64,000 bases of DNA from Desulforamulus hydrothermalis Lam5 = DSM 18033. Its GTDB lineage: Bacteria; Bacillota; Desulfotomaculia; Desulfotomaculales; Desulfotomaculaceae. Shown piece by piece: positions 52,593 to 60,376 of this stretch; the first letter of the stretch is position 1; each line of letters opens with the position of its first letter. Location: the NCBI RefSeq assembly GCF_000315365.1, contig NZ_CAOS01000003.1, forward strand, positions 310,001-374,000, written 5' to 3'. A program made the position numbers and the translations under genes. The notes under the pieces are model-generated. The model was not told the DNA's origin, did no database searches, and saw nothing but the letters and a program-made list of their open reading frames with translations.

Positions 52593-53356
52593 TTGAACTG
52601 GAACAAGCACGGCTACGTCTCGAGGAACTTGGGCTTCAGCAAGCGGCTCTACTCTTGGATGCCCATTTGGAAGCGGCAAGTCATGGACAGCCCACCTATC
52701 TGTCCTTTCTCAACATGCTTCTAGATGCAGAGATAGCGGAACGTCAAAAACGGAATATGGAGGTACGCACCAAACTCGCACACTTGCCTTACCGAAAAAC
52801 GCTGGAGGAGTTCGATTTTGCTTTCCAACCCAGCATTGACGAACGGTTGATTCGAGAGCTGGCCACGATGACTTTTGTAACCCGACACGAGAATGTCTTG
52901 TTCTTAGGGCCTCCCGGAGTAGGAAAAAGTCATCTGGCGGTGGCGTTGGCTGTAGAAGCCATCTCGCAAGGGATATCCGTTTACTTTGTCAGTCTCTCGC
53001 AACTCATCGAAGATCTGCGAAAAGCTTACACGGAAAACAGGCTGGATAAACGCCTACGCATCTATATTCGACCAAAGCTCCTGATTATTGACGAAATTGG
53101 TTACTTACCGTTTGACAGTTTGGCAGCTAACCTCTTTTTCCAGGTAGTAAGTGCAAGATACGAGAGAGGGAGTATTCTGTTGACCAGCAACAAGAGTTTC
53201 GGTGAATGGGGGGAACTGATGGGCGATCCGATACTTGCTACGGCTATCCTGGATCGGCTCTTACACCATTCCCACATCGTCAATATTAGGGGGAATAGTT
53301 ACCGACTTCGTGAGAAGATGAGGACTGGAGCCTACGGCTCCCCCTCTACCACCTAA
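52589..53356 (+). CDS. istB: IS21-family ATP-binding helper protein
   Basis: 255 aa. AAA+ helper of transposition with Walker A GPPGVGKSHLAVAL (about 108-121) and Walker B LLIIDEIGYLPF (about 168-179). Start ATG overlaps the istA stop. Regulates target choice and activates IstA. Confidence 0.95.
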   Translation: MIELEQARLRLEELGLQQAALLLDAHLEAASHGQPTYLSFLNMLLDAEIAERQKRNMEVRTKLAHLPYRKTLEEFDFAFQPSIDERLIRELATMTFVTRHENVLFLGPPGVGKSHLAVALAVEAISQGISVYFVSLSQLIEDLRKAYTENRLDKRLRIYIRPKLLIIDEIGYLPFDSLAANLFFQVVSARYERGSILLTSNKSFGEWGELMGDPILATAILDRLLHHSHIVNIRGNSYRLREKMRTGAYGSPSTT

Positions 53357-53686
53357 CCAACAAAAAATCGCCGGGTGGGTCAATTCTAAACCGGCGATGG
53401 TGGGTCAAAATAAAGTCGGCGTTGACAGTGTTTGGGTTGATGGCTGAGCCGGTGCTTGGGACGTTTGTTTAACTGATTGATTGTTAGTTTGACTAGCCGG
53501 TCGGCCGGCTGTGTTTTGATAATAATTGTAATTGCTTGTGTACTTTGTATAATTTACAGCCTTATAAGCAGTATAATTATAATACGTATAGGCCTCAGCA
53601 GAAGTTGCCCCCGAAATAACCAGTGTCATGGCAAAAATAAAAGCACCTACGGTCAAACCGGCCATTCTTTTCCATGCAGTTTTCAT

Positions 53687-54008
53687 AAAACTCCCCTTTC
53701 TCTTTTTGTTTGCGACTTGTTACGCTATTTATAGTAATCTTTTTATGGCTAAAAGACAAATATATATATACTAGTTAATTATGAATACCATTAAACTAAC
53801 TTTATTTACTTACAATATAATTCTTATTATTCTAAATAACTGTCAGATGGAAAAAGCATATGTTTTGTGTAATTTTAACTAAAATGCCCGTAACTTAAAT
53901 AAGGCCCTTGTCACCTTCTACCGGAAGATGCAAGGGCTTAAACGTTATCCAGAAATTGCGCCAACCTTTGGAAACCGCCTGGTGCTGACCAGCCTGCCAG
54001 GGTGGTAT
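53687..54008. other. AT-rich intergenic stretch
   Basis: No gene recognised. Includes a (TA)n-like run near 53761 and a hairpin GCCCTTG/CAAGGGC at 53901-53939 that may act as a terminator. Confidence 0.4.
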
Positions 54009-54036
54009 GAAAAGAGGAGGCTTACCGCCTCCTCTT
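54009..54036 (-). terminator. Intrinsic terminator
   Basis: AAGAGGAGGC/GCCTCCTCTT perfect stem, TTACC loop, T run on the minus strand. Ends the gene at 54043-54573. Confidence 0.85.
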
Positions 54037-54042
54037 GCTCGA

Positions 54043-54573
54043 TTATTCCTTGGCAACATCAACTGTTTGCAGGGATGCAAGAATCTGTAACTGGATTTCT
54101 TTAATTTGCATCAAGGTTTGATTTAGGGCCTGACGGGTGCTGATAATATCATCCATAATGTTTTGCATTAGTGTTTGGTCGTTGGCCCGGCGAGCAGCTT
54201 TCATTGCCTGCCAGTTATTTTTTTGCGCAGCCCGCAGAACTTTTCTTTCCTGCTGCAGCTGCTTTATGCTGTTGCGGATATTTTTATAGTCAACAGCACT
54301 GCCTTTCTTACCTTTTCTTAATTCCTTGATCTGTTTGTTGTTATTTTTTATGTCAGCTCGCAGGTTTTTCGCCTCTTCCCTCAACTGTAGCAGTTGATCA
54401 TAACCCTGCAGATCCTTTACCTTTAACTTTTGCATATTTACTTCTTCACTGTTATCTTCTCTGATTAAATCCTCAGAAATAACCGGAGGATTATTTGTTT
54501 CTGCTGCCAGGGCTGCACCCGCTCCCCCTGCTAACATCACCAGAATTAACAGCATAGACAGTAGTTTTTTCAT
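54043..54573 (-). CDS. Secreted helical protein, paralog of the 50-kb gene
   Basis: 176 aa; M-K-K-L-L-S start after AAAGGAGGTATGTTCAA. Signal peptide about 1-25 (ending AALAAE). The mature protein is coiled-coil-like, rich in Lys, Gln, Asn and Arg (EEAKNLRADIKNNNKQIKEL). The C-terminal helix (QNIMDDIISTRQALNQTLMQ) resembles the end of the 50069-50587 product. 11-bp repeats like those upstream of that operon lie before this gene, so the same two-component system may control both. Confidence 0.75.
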   Translation of the reverse strand: MKKLLSMLLILVMLAGGAGAALAAETNNPPVISEDLIREDNSEEVNMQKLKVKDLQGYDQLLQLREEAKNLRADIKNNNKQIKELRKGKKGSAVDYKNIRNSIKQLQQERKVLRAAQKNNWQAMKAARRANDQTLMQNIMDDIISTRQALNQTLMQIKEIQLQILASLQTVDVAKE

Positions 54574-54604
54574 TTGAACATACCTCCTTTGTTTTGATAT
54601 TTTT

Positions 54605-54658
54605 AGTATAGAAGAAATTTGTAACCGCCTTGTGATTAAAATGTAAACAAATTGTAAC
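54605..54658 (-). promoter_or_regulatory. Direct repeats and promoter before the 54-kb helical protein
   Basis: Minus-strand reading: GTTACAATTT then GTTTACATTTT (54658 to 54638) then AATCACA, nearly the same order as at 49623-49655. A TATACT -10 candidate is at 54610-54605, about 32 bp after the last GTTTACA. Confidence 0.55.
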
Positions 54659-54696
54659 AATTAACTTAAATGCTATCATTCTTTGCCCAGCAATAA

Positions 54697-54736
54697 AAAC
54701 AGCCGTGCTGCCCAGATGGGACCGCCACGGCTGTTT
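54697..54736 (-). terminator. Intrinsic terminator of the permease operon
   Basis: AAACAGCCGTG/CACGGCTGTTT stem followed on the minus strand by TTTTTA. Ends the putrescine operon after the permease. Confidence 0.85.
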
Positions 54737-54748
54737 GATGCAGACTGT

Positions 54749-56191
54749 TTATTTTACAAAAACGTCCTCATATTTTACACGACCAACCTGGGCCGGCTTC
54801 AGCTTATAGCCCCATAACTTATACCAGATAATAGGCAGAACCAGCAAAGGTAAGCCAATATAAAGAGAAATACGCAGTTCTTCGTTGAAGGCAATGATTC
54901 CCAGGCAGGCCACCTGTACCCAGATGGCAAAATGGGTTAAGTAAGGGAAAAACGGGGTACGGTATTTTAATTGATTAACATCAAAACCCTCCCTTACCAG
55001 CTTGCGACGGAAATTAAGCTGGGACCAGCAAATAGAAATCCAGGCAATAGCCCCGGCAAAACCGGACAAAGCCAGCAGGTAGGTATAAATAATTTCACTG
55101 GTATCAAAGGTGTAAGCCAGTACGCAAATCCAGCATCCTGCAATAGATAACAAGGTAGCGTTCTGGGGTACACCGTTTTTGTTCAGCTTGCCCAGGAATT
55201 TCGGTGCCATTCCTTCACGGGCCAAAGCATAAACCGCCCTGGTGCAACCGTATAGGCCGGAGTTTGAGCAAGAAATGGCTGCTGTCAGCACCACAAAGGA
55301 AAATAAACCGCCGGCCCATTTAAAGCCATAGGAATTTAAAGCAGCAGCAAATACACTCTCTTGCAAGCCTGCCTCTCGCCACGGGAAAATACATACCAGT
55401 AAAAACAAAGGTATGATGTAGAGAGCAATAATACGCCAGGTAACGTTTTTTACAGCAACCGGAATGGTTTTTTCCGGTTCTTTACTTTCACCGGCCGCCA
55501 GGCCAATAATTTCCGAGCCCTGAAAGTTGACCAGAATGATCACCATAGTCAGCAGGATGGCCCAGGATCCCTTGGGGGTAAACCCGCCGTCACCCAGCAA
55601 CAAGGAGGTACCCTTGAACCCGCCCTGGCCGATTACACCAAAAAAGATCAAAACAGCCAGTACAACAAACATGATAATGGCTAAAATTTTTATGATGGCC
55701 AGCCAGAATTCCAACTCGCCAAAGGTACCCACATAGGCCAGGTTAATAGCGGTGATAATCAGACCAAAACCGATAGCCCACCAGACGGTATCCACAGCAG
55801 GAAAGAAGTTGTTCATAATAATCCCCGCTGCAATCATTTCTGACGGCACATAAAACACCCAGGTCAGCCAGTAAGACCAGCCGACACCGCAGGCCCAGGC
55901 CGGCGAAATAAAGTCGCTGGCATACGTGACAAAAGAGCCGGAAATTGGTATGGCCACCGCCAGCTCGCCCATACAGAGCATCACGCAAAGAACAATCAAC
56001 CCACCCAGCAAGTAGGCCAAACAGGCTGCCGGCCCGGCCGCGTCTATCACATAACCGGTACCCAGGAAATAACAGCTGCCAATAATACCGCCCAGAGCAA
56101 TCAGCTGCAGGTGTCGGGATTTCAGGCCCCGCTGCAATCCTTCTCCGGTTGCCGAACTACCCGGCAATAATTCGCTCTCCTTCAGTGACAT
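54749..56191 (-). CDS. APC-family amino acid/polyamine permease
   Basis: 480 aa with 12 predicted membrane segments. Family phrases: LKSRHLQLIALGGIIGS (about 24-40), PISGSFVTYASDF, and a NFQGSEIIGLAAGESKEPEKT motif (about 222-243). The AAT-type subfamily includes GABA (GabP) and other amino acid permeases. Start after GGAAGGAGAATGAACC. It is the last gene of the patA-ferredoxin-AOR-moaD operon, so putrescine, GABA or a related amine is the likely cargo; this is inferred. Confidence 0.88.
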   Translation of the reverse strand: MSLKESELLPGSSATGEGLQRGLKSRHLQLIALGGIIGSCYFLGTGYVIDAAGPAACLAYLLGGLIVLCVMLCMGELAVAIPISGSFVTYASDFISPAWACGVGWSYWLTWVFYVPSEMIAAGIIMNNFFPAVDTVWWAIGFGLIITAINLAYVGTFGELEFWLAIIKILAIIMFVVLAVLIFFGVIGQGGFKGTSLLLGDGGFTPKGSWAILLTMVIILVNFQGSEIIGLAAGESKEPEKTIPVAVKNVTWRIIALYIIPLFLLVCIFPWREAGLQESVFAAALNSYGFKWAGGLFSFVVLTAAISCSNSGLYGCTRAVYALAREGMAPKFLGKLNKNGVPQNATLLSIAGCWICVLAYTFDTSEIIYTYLLALSGFAGAIAWISICWSQLNFRRKLVREGFDVNQLKYRTPFFPYLTHFAIWVQVACLGIIAFNEELRISLYIGLPLLVLPIIWYKLWGYKLKPAQVGRVKYEDVFVK

Positions 56192-56210
56192 GGTTCATTC
56201 TCCTTCCGTG

Positions 56211-56243
56211 GCCTGACGCCGTTGTCAGGCAGATCTTTTTTTT
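56211..56243. other. Hairpin between moaD-like gene and permease
   Basis: GCCTGAC/GTCAGGC stem; on the plus strand eight T follow, on the minus strand it lies in the permease leader. It may set differential expression by mRNA processing or be an antisense terminator. Confidence 0.45.
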
Positions 56244-56262
56244 CGATATAACACCCCCGAAT

Positions 56263-56505
56263 TTAGCCGCCTGCTACCGGGGGAAAGATTATCAAACAAT
56301 CTCCTTCCCCCAGCAAGGTAGACGGTTCTGCCTTTTTACCGTTTACAACCATCATACTTACATACTCCCTGGCAATACCCAGTGAGCTAAGTATACTTCC
56401 AACGGTGGCATGCTCCGAAAGGTCAACCCAAATTGGCCCGCCCTGAAGATTAGGTGCATAACGGGTGAGCGGCCCCCGCAATTCCACCTTGACCTTCCTT
56501 TGCAT
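56263..56505 (-). CDS. MoaD/ThiS-family sulfur carrier
   Basis: 80 aa ending FPPVAGG, the C-terminal Gly-Gly that is thiocarboxylated and donates sulfur to molybdopterin. Beta-grasp pattern with VKVELRGPLTRYAP at the start. Starts 4 bp after the AOR stop. Role inferred: supplies the dithiolene sulfur of the pterin cofactor that the AORs use for tungsten or molybdenum. Confidence 0.85.
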   Translation of the reverse strand: MQRKVKVELRGPLTRYAPNLQGGPIWVDLSEHATVGSILSSLGIAREYVSMMVVNGKKAEPSTLLGEGDCLIIFPPVAGG

Positions 56506-56509
56506 GGGC

Positions 56510-58273
56510 TCAGGCCAACCCCAGTTCTGCCAGTTTGGCAGCGGTGGGAACGCCGTTGTTATCCCAACCTCTTAACCGGTAATACTCATCCAGCATTTGG
56601 GCAAAGTCTTTTGCCGGCAGCCGCTGTCCCGCAACGGCCCCGCCGGGCAGACAATCGTTAAATATTCGACGCGGCAGCGTATCATCCTGCTTGGCATAGC
56701 CTTCTCTTATATTAAAAAGTCGTGCCAGGTTAAAGATAGCTTCGCCGGCCTTAATTAACCGGTCAGCGTTTATCTGTTCTCCTGTCGCATAGCTCAGCAG
56801 CTCCGCCATACGTTCAAAGGACAGGGCCCAAAAATCACATAAAATGAGTGAAAATTTAATTGCATTGTAATGCTGCAGCTCCATAACAAAGGCCGCTTTT
56901 CCCTCAACGGTACACGCCTCTCGGTCGCCGTAGGCTTCTTCGGCCACCGGCCAGGCACTCATATGACAGGCACCCCGGGGAGCAGTGGCATAGGCCAAAC
57001 CCATTCCCCAGGCGCCCCTCGGCTCATAACCGGGCATTTCCAAGCCTTTAACATGCATGGCATACTCCTGCCCGCCATATTTTTCTGCCATGGCTTTAAC
57101 ACCCAGGGCTAACTCCTGGCCGATACCCTGGCGCCGGGCAATTAATTGAGGCGCTTCCAGGTATTTGGGTATATCCCCAAAAGTCATGCCAAAATCGTAT
57201 ACCTGCTTTTCTGTCAGCTCCATGGCAAAGGCTATCACACCGCCGGTGGAAATGGTATCCAGTCCTAAATCATCGCACAACGCATTGAATTTGACCACTG
57301 CCGCTAAATCAGCAATGCCACAGTTGCTGCCGGCCGCCGACAAGGTTTCGTATTCCGGCCCTTCCAGTTCTGTGCCGGCGGCTCTTAAAAAGTTACCGCA
57401 GCCCAAACCGCAGCTAAAGCAGCCTTTTTTGCTCAGTCGCAGCTGCTGTACTTTAGCGCTGCTCAGTGACTCATATTCGTCAAAGGTACCGCTTTGAAAG
57501 TTGCGCGTAGGTAAAATCCCTGCCGTTTGCGATAACTCCACCAGCATGGGTGTGCCGTCGGTGTAAGCCCACAGGTTGGTATCAGTTAACAAATCCTGGC
57601 GTAAAGCATTTAAAGCAGTTTCCAACAACCCCTCCATGTTGGCTGCCTGCACATCGCCGGTGCCGCTCACCACCACCGCCTTCAGGTTTTTACTGCCCAT
57701 AACACTGCCAACGCCGCCGCGGCCGGCCTGACGGTACAGTTCAGAGGAGATGCAGGCAAAGGGAACCTGATTTTCTCCCGCCGGCCCAATGGCCAGCACT
57801 ACTGACTCGGCACCGCAGGCATCTCGCAGCCGGAACTCGGTAGCCCTGGTTCCTTGACCCCAGAGATGTGCCGCTGATTCCAGGCTTACCTGATCGTTTT
57901 GAATCTTTAAATAAACCGGAGAAGCTGCTTTGCCTTCAATAATCACCGCATCAAAGCCGGCAAACTTTAAAGCCGCGGCAAAACTGCCGCCTATGGAACA
58001 ATCCAACAAGGTGCCGTTGGCCGGCGATTTGGTTACTATGGCCAGCTTGCCGGAGCAGGGAACCGCCGTGCCGGTAAAAGGCCCGGTAATGAGAATTAAT
58101 TTGTTTGCCGGCCCCAGGGGATCGGTGTGAGGGGCAAGCTCTTCGTAAAGATATTTCATCCCCAAACCCTTACCGCCATAAAACTGCTTAGCCCAGTCCA
58201 TGCGCAAAGCTTCACGGGAGATAAGACCTGTGGTTAAATTAACTCGCAGCACACAATTCCGGTAGCTATACAT
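56510..58273 (-). CDS. Aldehyde:ferredoxin oxidoreductase (AOR), copy 1
   Basis: 587 aa. Oxidises aldehydes to acids, reducing ferredoxin with a W- or Mo-bispterin. N-terminal pterin-binding domain with YGGKGLGMKYLYEEL and the GRGGVGSVMGSKNLKAV region (about 184-200). The [4Fe-4S] ligands are Cys285, Cys288 and Cys292 (CFSCGLGC) and probably Cys479 (LILCDFW), the same spacing pattern as Pyrococcus AOR. Overlaps the ferredoxin gene by 8 bp and precedes moaD. Given the upstream PatA, 4-aminobutanal (or 1-pyrroline) to GABA is the proposed reaction; the substrate is inferred. Confidence 0.9.
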   Translation of the reverse strand: MYSYRNCVLRVNLTTGLISREALRMDWAKQFYGGKGLGMKYLYEELAPHTDPLGPANKLILITGPFTGTAVPCSGKLAIVTKSPANGTLLDCSIGGSFAAALKFAGFDAVIIEGKAASPVYLKIQNDQVSLESAAHLWGQGTRATEFRLRDACGAESVVLAIGPAGENQVPFACISSELYRQAGRGGVGSVMGSKNLKAVVVSGTGDVQAANMEGLLETALNALRQDLLTDTNLWAYTDGTPMLVELSQTAGILPTRNFQSGTFDEYESLSSAKVQQLRLSKKGCFSCGLGCGNFLRAAGTELEGPEYETLSAAGSNCGIADLAAVVKFNALCDDLGLDTISTGGVIAFAMELTEKQVYDFGMTFGDIPKYLEAPQLIARRQGIGQELALGVKAMAEKYGGQEYAMHVKGLEMPGYEPRGAWGMGLAYATAPRGACHMSAWPVAEEAYGDREACTVEGKAAFVMELQHYNAIKFSLILCDFWALSFERMAELLSYATGEQINADRLIKAGEAIFNLARLFNIREGYAKQDDTLPRRIFNDCLPGGAVAGQRLPAKDFAQMLDEYYRLRGWDNNGVPTAAKLAELGLA

Positions 58274-58667
58274 CCGTTGTCACCTCCAGGGCGCCGTGCG
58301 GGCACCAGGCAACACACCAGGGAGTGCCGCCGCACAGATCACAAATTCTGGGCCTGCTTTCACTGTCCAGGGTAATTATTTGATTGGGACAGTGGCTGAT
58401 ACAAGCACCGCAGCCGGTGCAAGCTTGCCGGTCCAATTGTATTCTTCCCTCCTGCACGGAAACGGCCCCCACCGGGCAAACCGCTACACAGGTTAGGCAA
58501 CGGTCGCAAATACTGACTTTAACCAGCAGTCCGCCGTCCGGTTGGTATTCTGAAAGTACTCTTAACCGGGATTTATGGGGGTTAAACACCCCCTCATGGG
58601 TAGCCGAGCAGGCCAGTTGGCATAACTTGCAACCTATACATTTCTCTGCTGAAAAGGCCAGTTTCAT
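58266..58667 (-). CDS. Four-cluster ferredoxin-like electron carrier for AOR
   Basis: 133 aa, 16 cysteines in four groups: CIGCKLCQLAC (from Cys10), CDRCLTCVAVC, CTGCGACISHC and CDLCGGTPWCVAWC, giving up to four [4Fe-4S] clusters as in HycB/DmsB-type subunits. Start overlaps the patA stop by one base (TAATG) and its end overlaps the AOR start, so stoichiometry is tightly coupled. Accepts electrons from the AOR. Confidence 0.92.
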   Translation of the reverse strand: MKLAFSAEKCIGCKLCQLACSATHEGVFNPHKSRLRVLSEYQPDGGLLVKVSICDRCLTCVAVCPVGAVSVQEGRIQLDRQACTGCGACISHCPNQIITLDSESRPRICDLCGGTPWCVAWCPHGALEVTTDV

Positions 58668-60028
58668 TAAACCTCTCCTCTTTCCACCATACCTTTTACT
58701 TCCGCCAGCGTGTCTTTTAACCGCTCCAGCACTTGTTCAAGCTGCTCCTTGCTGATGGTAAGGGGGGGCTCAATACGGATGGATTTGGAATTAATATAGG
58801 TGCCTGCTACCAGTACCCCCCTGGCAAACAGCCCTTTGGCCACTTCATAACCGATTTCATTGGTAACAAACTCTATGCCAATCAGCAGGCCTTTGCCACG
58901 AACTTCTTGCACCACGGAAGGATACTGCGCCGCCAGCTCTTTTAACCGCCCAATCATAAATTCTCCCAGTTCTGCCGCCCGTGCCGGCAAATTTTCTGAC
59001 AAAATAATATTAATATTAGCAATGGCCGCCGCACAGCAAACCGGATTGCCGCCAAAGGTAGTACTGTGTAAGATGGGATTATCAATCAGCTTTTGCCAGA
59101 TTTCTTTTCTGGAAACAAACGCGCCAATGGGCATAACACCGCCGCCAAAGGCTTTGGCCAAACAAAGAATGTCCGGTACCACATTATAATGATCACAGCA
59201 GAACAACTTGCCCGTACGCCCCATACCGGTCTGCACTTCGTCCAGAATCAACAGGGCACCATATCGGTCACACAACTGCCGCACCCGAGGCAGGTAATCA
59301 TCCGGCGGGACAATAACGCCTCCTTCCCCCTGAATTGGTTCCAGTATTACGGCCGCCACATCTTCTCCGATAAAAGCACTGCTTTCCAGCATCATGGCGA
59401 TGGCATCCGCATCACCGTACGGCACGTGCCGGAACCCCTGAATTAACGGCAAGAAGGGCTTGCGAAACACACCTTTGGCAGTGGCTCCCAGCGAACCAAG
59501 GGATTTGCCGTGAAAACCCCTGGTGGTGGCAATAAAGGTTGTTCTGCCGGTATACATCCGGGCAAATTTTAAAGCTCCCTCCACAGCTTCCGTACCGCTG
59601 TTAACAAAGAAGGCATACTGTAAATCTCCCGGCGTAATTTTAGCCAGCAGCTGAGCCAAAAAACCCCGCAGGGGATCCAACAGCTCTTGACTGTGCAAGG
59701 CCTGTCTTTTCAACTGGTTAATTACCGTTTCTATCACTTTGGGGTTTCTGTGTCCCACATTATAGATGCCAAAACCGCCCAGGCAATCGATAAACTCCCG
59801 GCCATAAACATCGGTAAAGGTACTGCCGCTGTCTTTCCACTCCACTGATGTATAATCTGTTGAAACCGATTTGCGATACTCTAAAAAGCCGGGGTTTACA
59901 TGGTCACGAAAACATTTGACAGTTTCTTGCACCACCCAGTCCTTTTCGCTGTTTGTTAATTCTTCCCGGGCAATTAAATCCAGATACTTTTGCGATAATT
60001 CAACTGCTTCGTTAAAATTTCTTTCCAT
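58667..60028 (-). CDS. patA: Putrescine aminotransferase
   Basis: 453 aa, class III PLP aminotransferase; start M-E-R-N-F-N after GGGGGAGAATTA. The sequence follows E. coli PatA (YgjG) closely: [13 protein letters not shown] (about 43-55), [48 protein letters not shown], and the PLP lysine Lys292 in [14 protein letters not shown]. Transfers an amino group from putrescine to 2-oxoglutarate, giving 4-aminobutanal. E. coli patA is also read from a sigma-54 promoter, as here. First gene of a five-gene operon. Confidence 0.92.
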   Translation of the reverse strand: MERNFNEAVELSQKYLDLIAREELTNSEKDWVVQETVKCFRDHVNPGFLEYRKSVSTDYTSVEWKDSGSTFTDVYGREFIDCLGGFGIYNVGHRNPKVIETVINQLKRQALHSQELLDPLRGFLAQLLAKITPGDLQYAFFVNSGTEAVEGALKFARMYTGRTTFIATTRGFHGKSLGSLGATAKGVFRKPFLPLIQGFRHVPYGDADAIAMMLESSAFIGEDVAAVILEPIQGEGGVIVPPDDYLPRVRQLCDRYGALLILDEVQTGMGRTGKLFCCDHYNVVPDILCLAKAFGGGVMPIGAFVSRKEIWQKLIDNPILHSTTFGGNPVCCAAAIANINIILSENLPARAAELGEFMIGRLKELAAQYPSVVQEVRGKGLLIGIEFVTNEIGYEVAKGLFARGVLVAGTYINSKSIRIEPPLTISKEQLEQVLERLKDTLAEVKGMVERGEV

Positions 60029-60065
60029 TAATTCTCCCCCTGTCAATTTATTGTATTTTAAAAAT

Positions 60066-60081
60066 TGCAAATATTGTGCCA
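60066..60081 (-). promoter_or_regulatory. Sigma-54 promoter of the patA operon
   Basis: Minus-strand TGGCACAATATTTGCA, matching TGGCACG-N4-TTGCA with the GG (-24) and GC (-12) at correct spacing. It ends 37 bp before the patA start. Confidence 0.85.
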
Positions 60082-60164
60082 TATGCATAAAGTCTGTTTT
60101 TTGACATTAACCATAAAAAATAACTGTTATACTGCTGCCTGTAAAAATATGCCAAAATGATAAT

Positions 60165-60178
60165 TCTCATTTTTGAGA
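60165..60178. promoter_or_regulatory. Palindrome upstream of the sigma-54 promoter
   Basis: TCTCA-TTTT-TGAGA, about 85-100 bp upstream of the -24 element, a usual place for an activator-binding site. A related TTGAG/TTGAGAAAA cluster follows. Proposed as the site of the sigma-54 activator. Confidence 0.45.
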
Positions 60179-60352
60179 TGCCGCATCATAATTGAGAAAA
60201 TTTGAGGTGGCAAAAATATGCAATTAATCCCTTTGTATCTTGTATACAACTCGTTTACTCCTGAAATCTTTTATTTCCATTGTTTTTTGAAAGGCAGCCG
60301 ATTTTGCCGGGCTGGAAAACCGCTATTGACAACCGGCCGATGATGACGTATC

Positions 60353-60376
60353 AAAAAAGAGACTTGAATCTCAAGT
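60353..60376 (-). terminator. Intrinsic terminator of the gabT-AOR operon
   Basis: Minus-strand ACTTGA-GAT-TCAAGT followed by CTCTTTTTT; the stem includes the AOR copy 2 stop codon. Confidence 0.75.

Larger units (their letters stand above)
51257..53427 (+). mobile_element. IS21-family insertion sequence, 2171 bp
   Basis: Ends TGTCACCGCCGG (left) and TGTCAACGCCGA (right, reverse complement), with further matching TTGACCCA blocks, typical of the multiple terminal repeats of IS21. A 5-bp target duplication GTGTT lies at 51252-51256 and 53428-53432. It carries istA and istB in the same direction with a 4-bp overlap. Intact and apparently recent. Confidence 0.95.
50767..53686 (-). pseudogene. 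CAP-domain (SCP-like) secreted protein split by IS21-family element
   Basis: The 5' part (53428-53686) encodes a signal peptide (M-K-T-A-W to about residue 32, ending TSAEA), a Tyr/Asn-rich segment and the start of a Gln/Pro/Thr-rich linker. The 3' part (50767-51251) encodes the rest of the linker and the CAP domain with NQERLAAGLQPL, YFSHTSPTYG, AGENLAGA and HKANILKPEYTKVGIGV. Joining 53428 to 51251, which removes the IS and one GTGTT copy, restores a single 247-codon frame. CAP proteins of this YkwD-like type are common in spore formers. The domain could be expressed without its signal from an internal start at 51144, but would not be exported. Confidence 0.9.

Noticed and set aside
60028-60088. 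Upstream in-frame ATG start for patA
   Set aside because: This 60-bp extension contains the sigma-54 promoter itself, so it cannot be translated from that transcript; the ATG at 60028 has a strong ribosome site.
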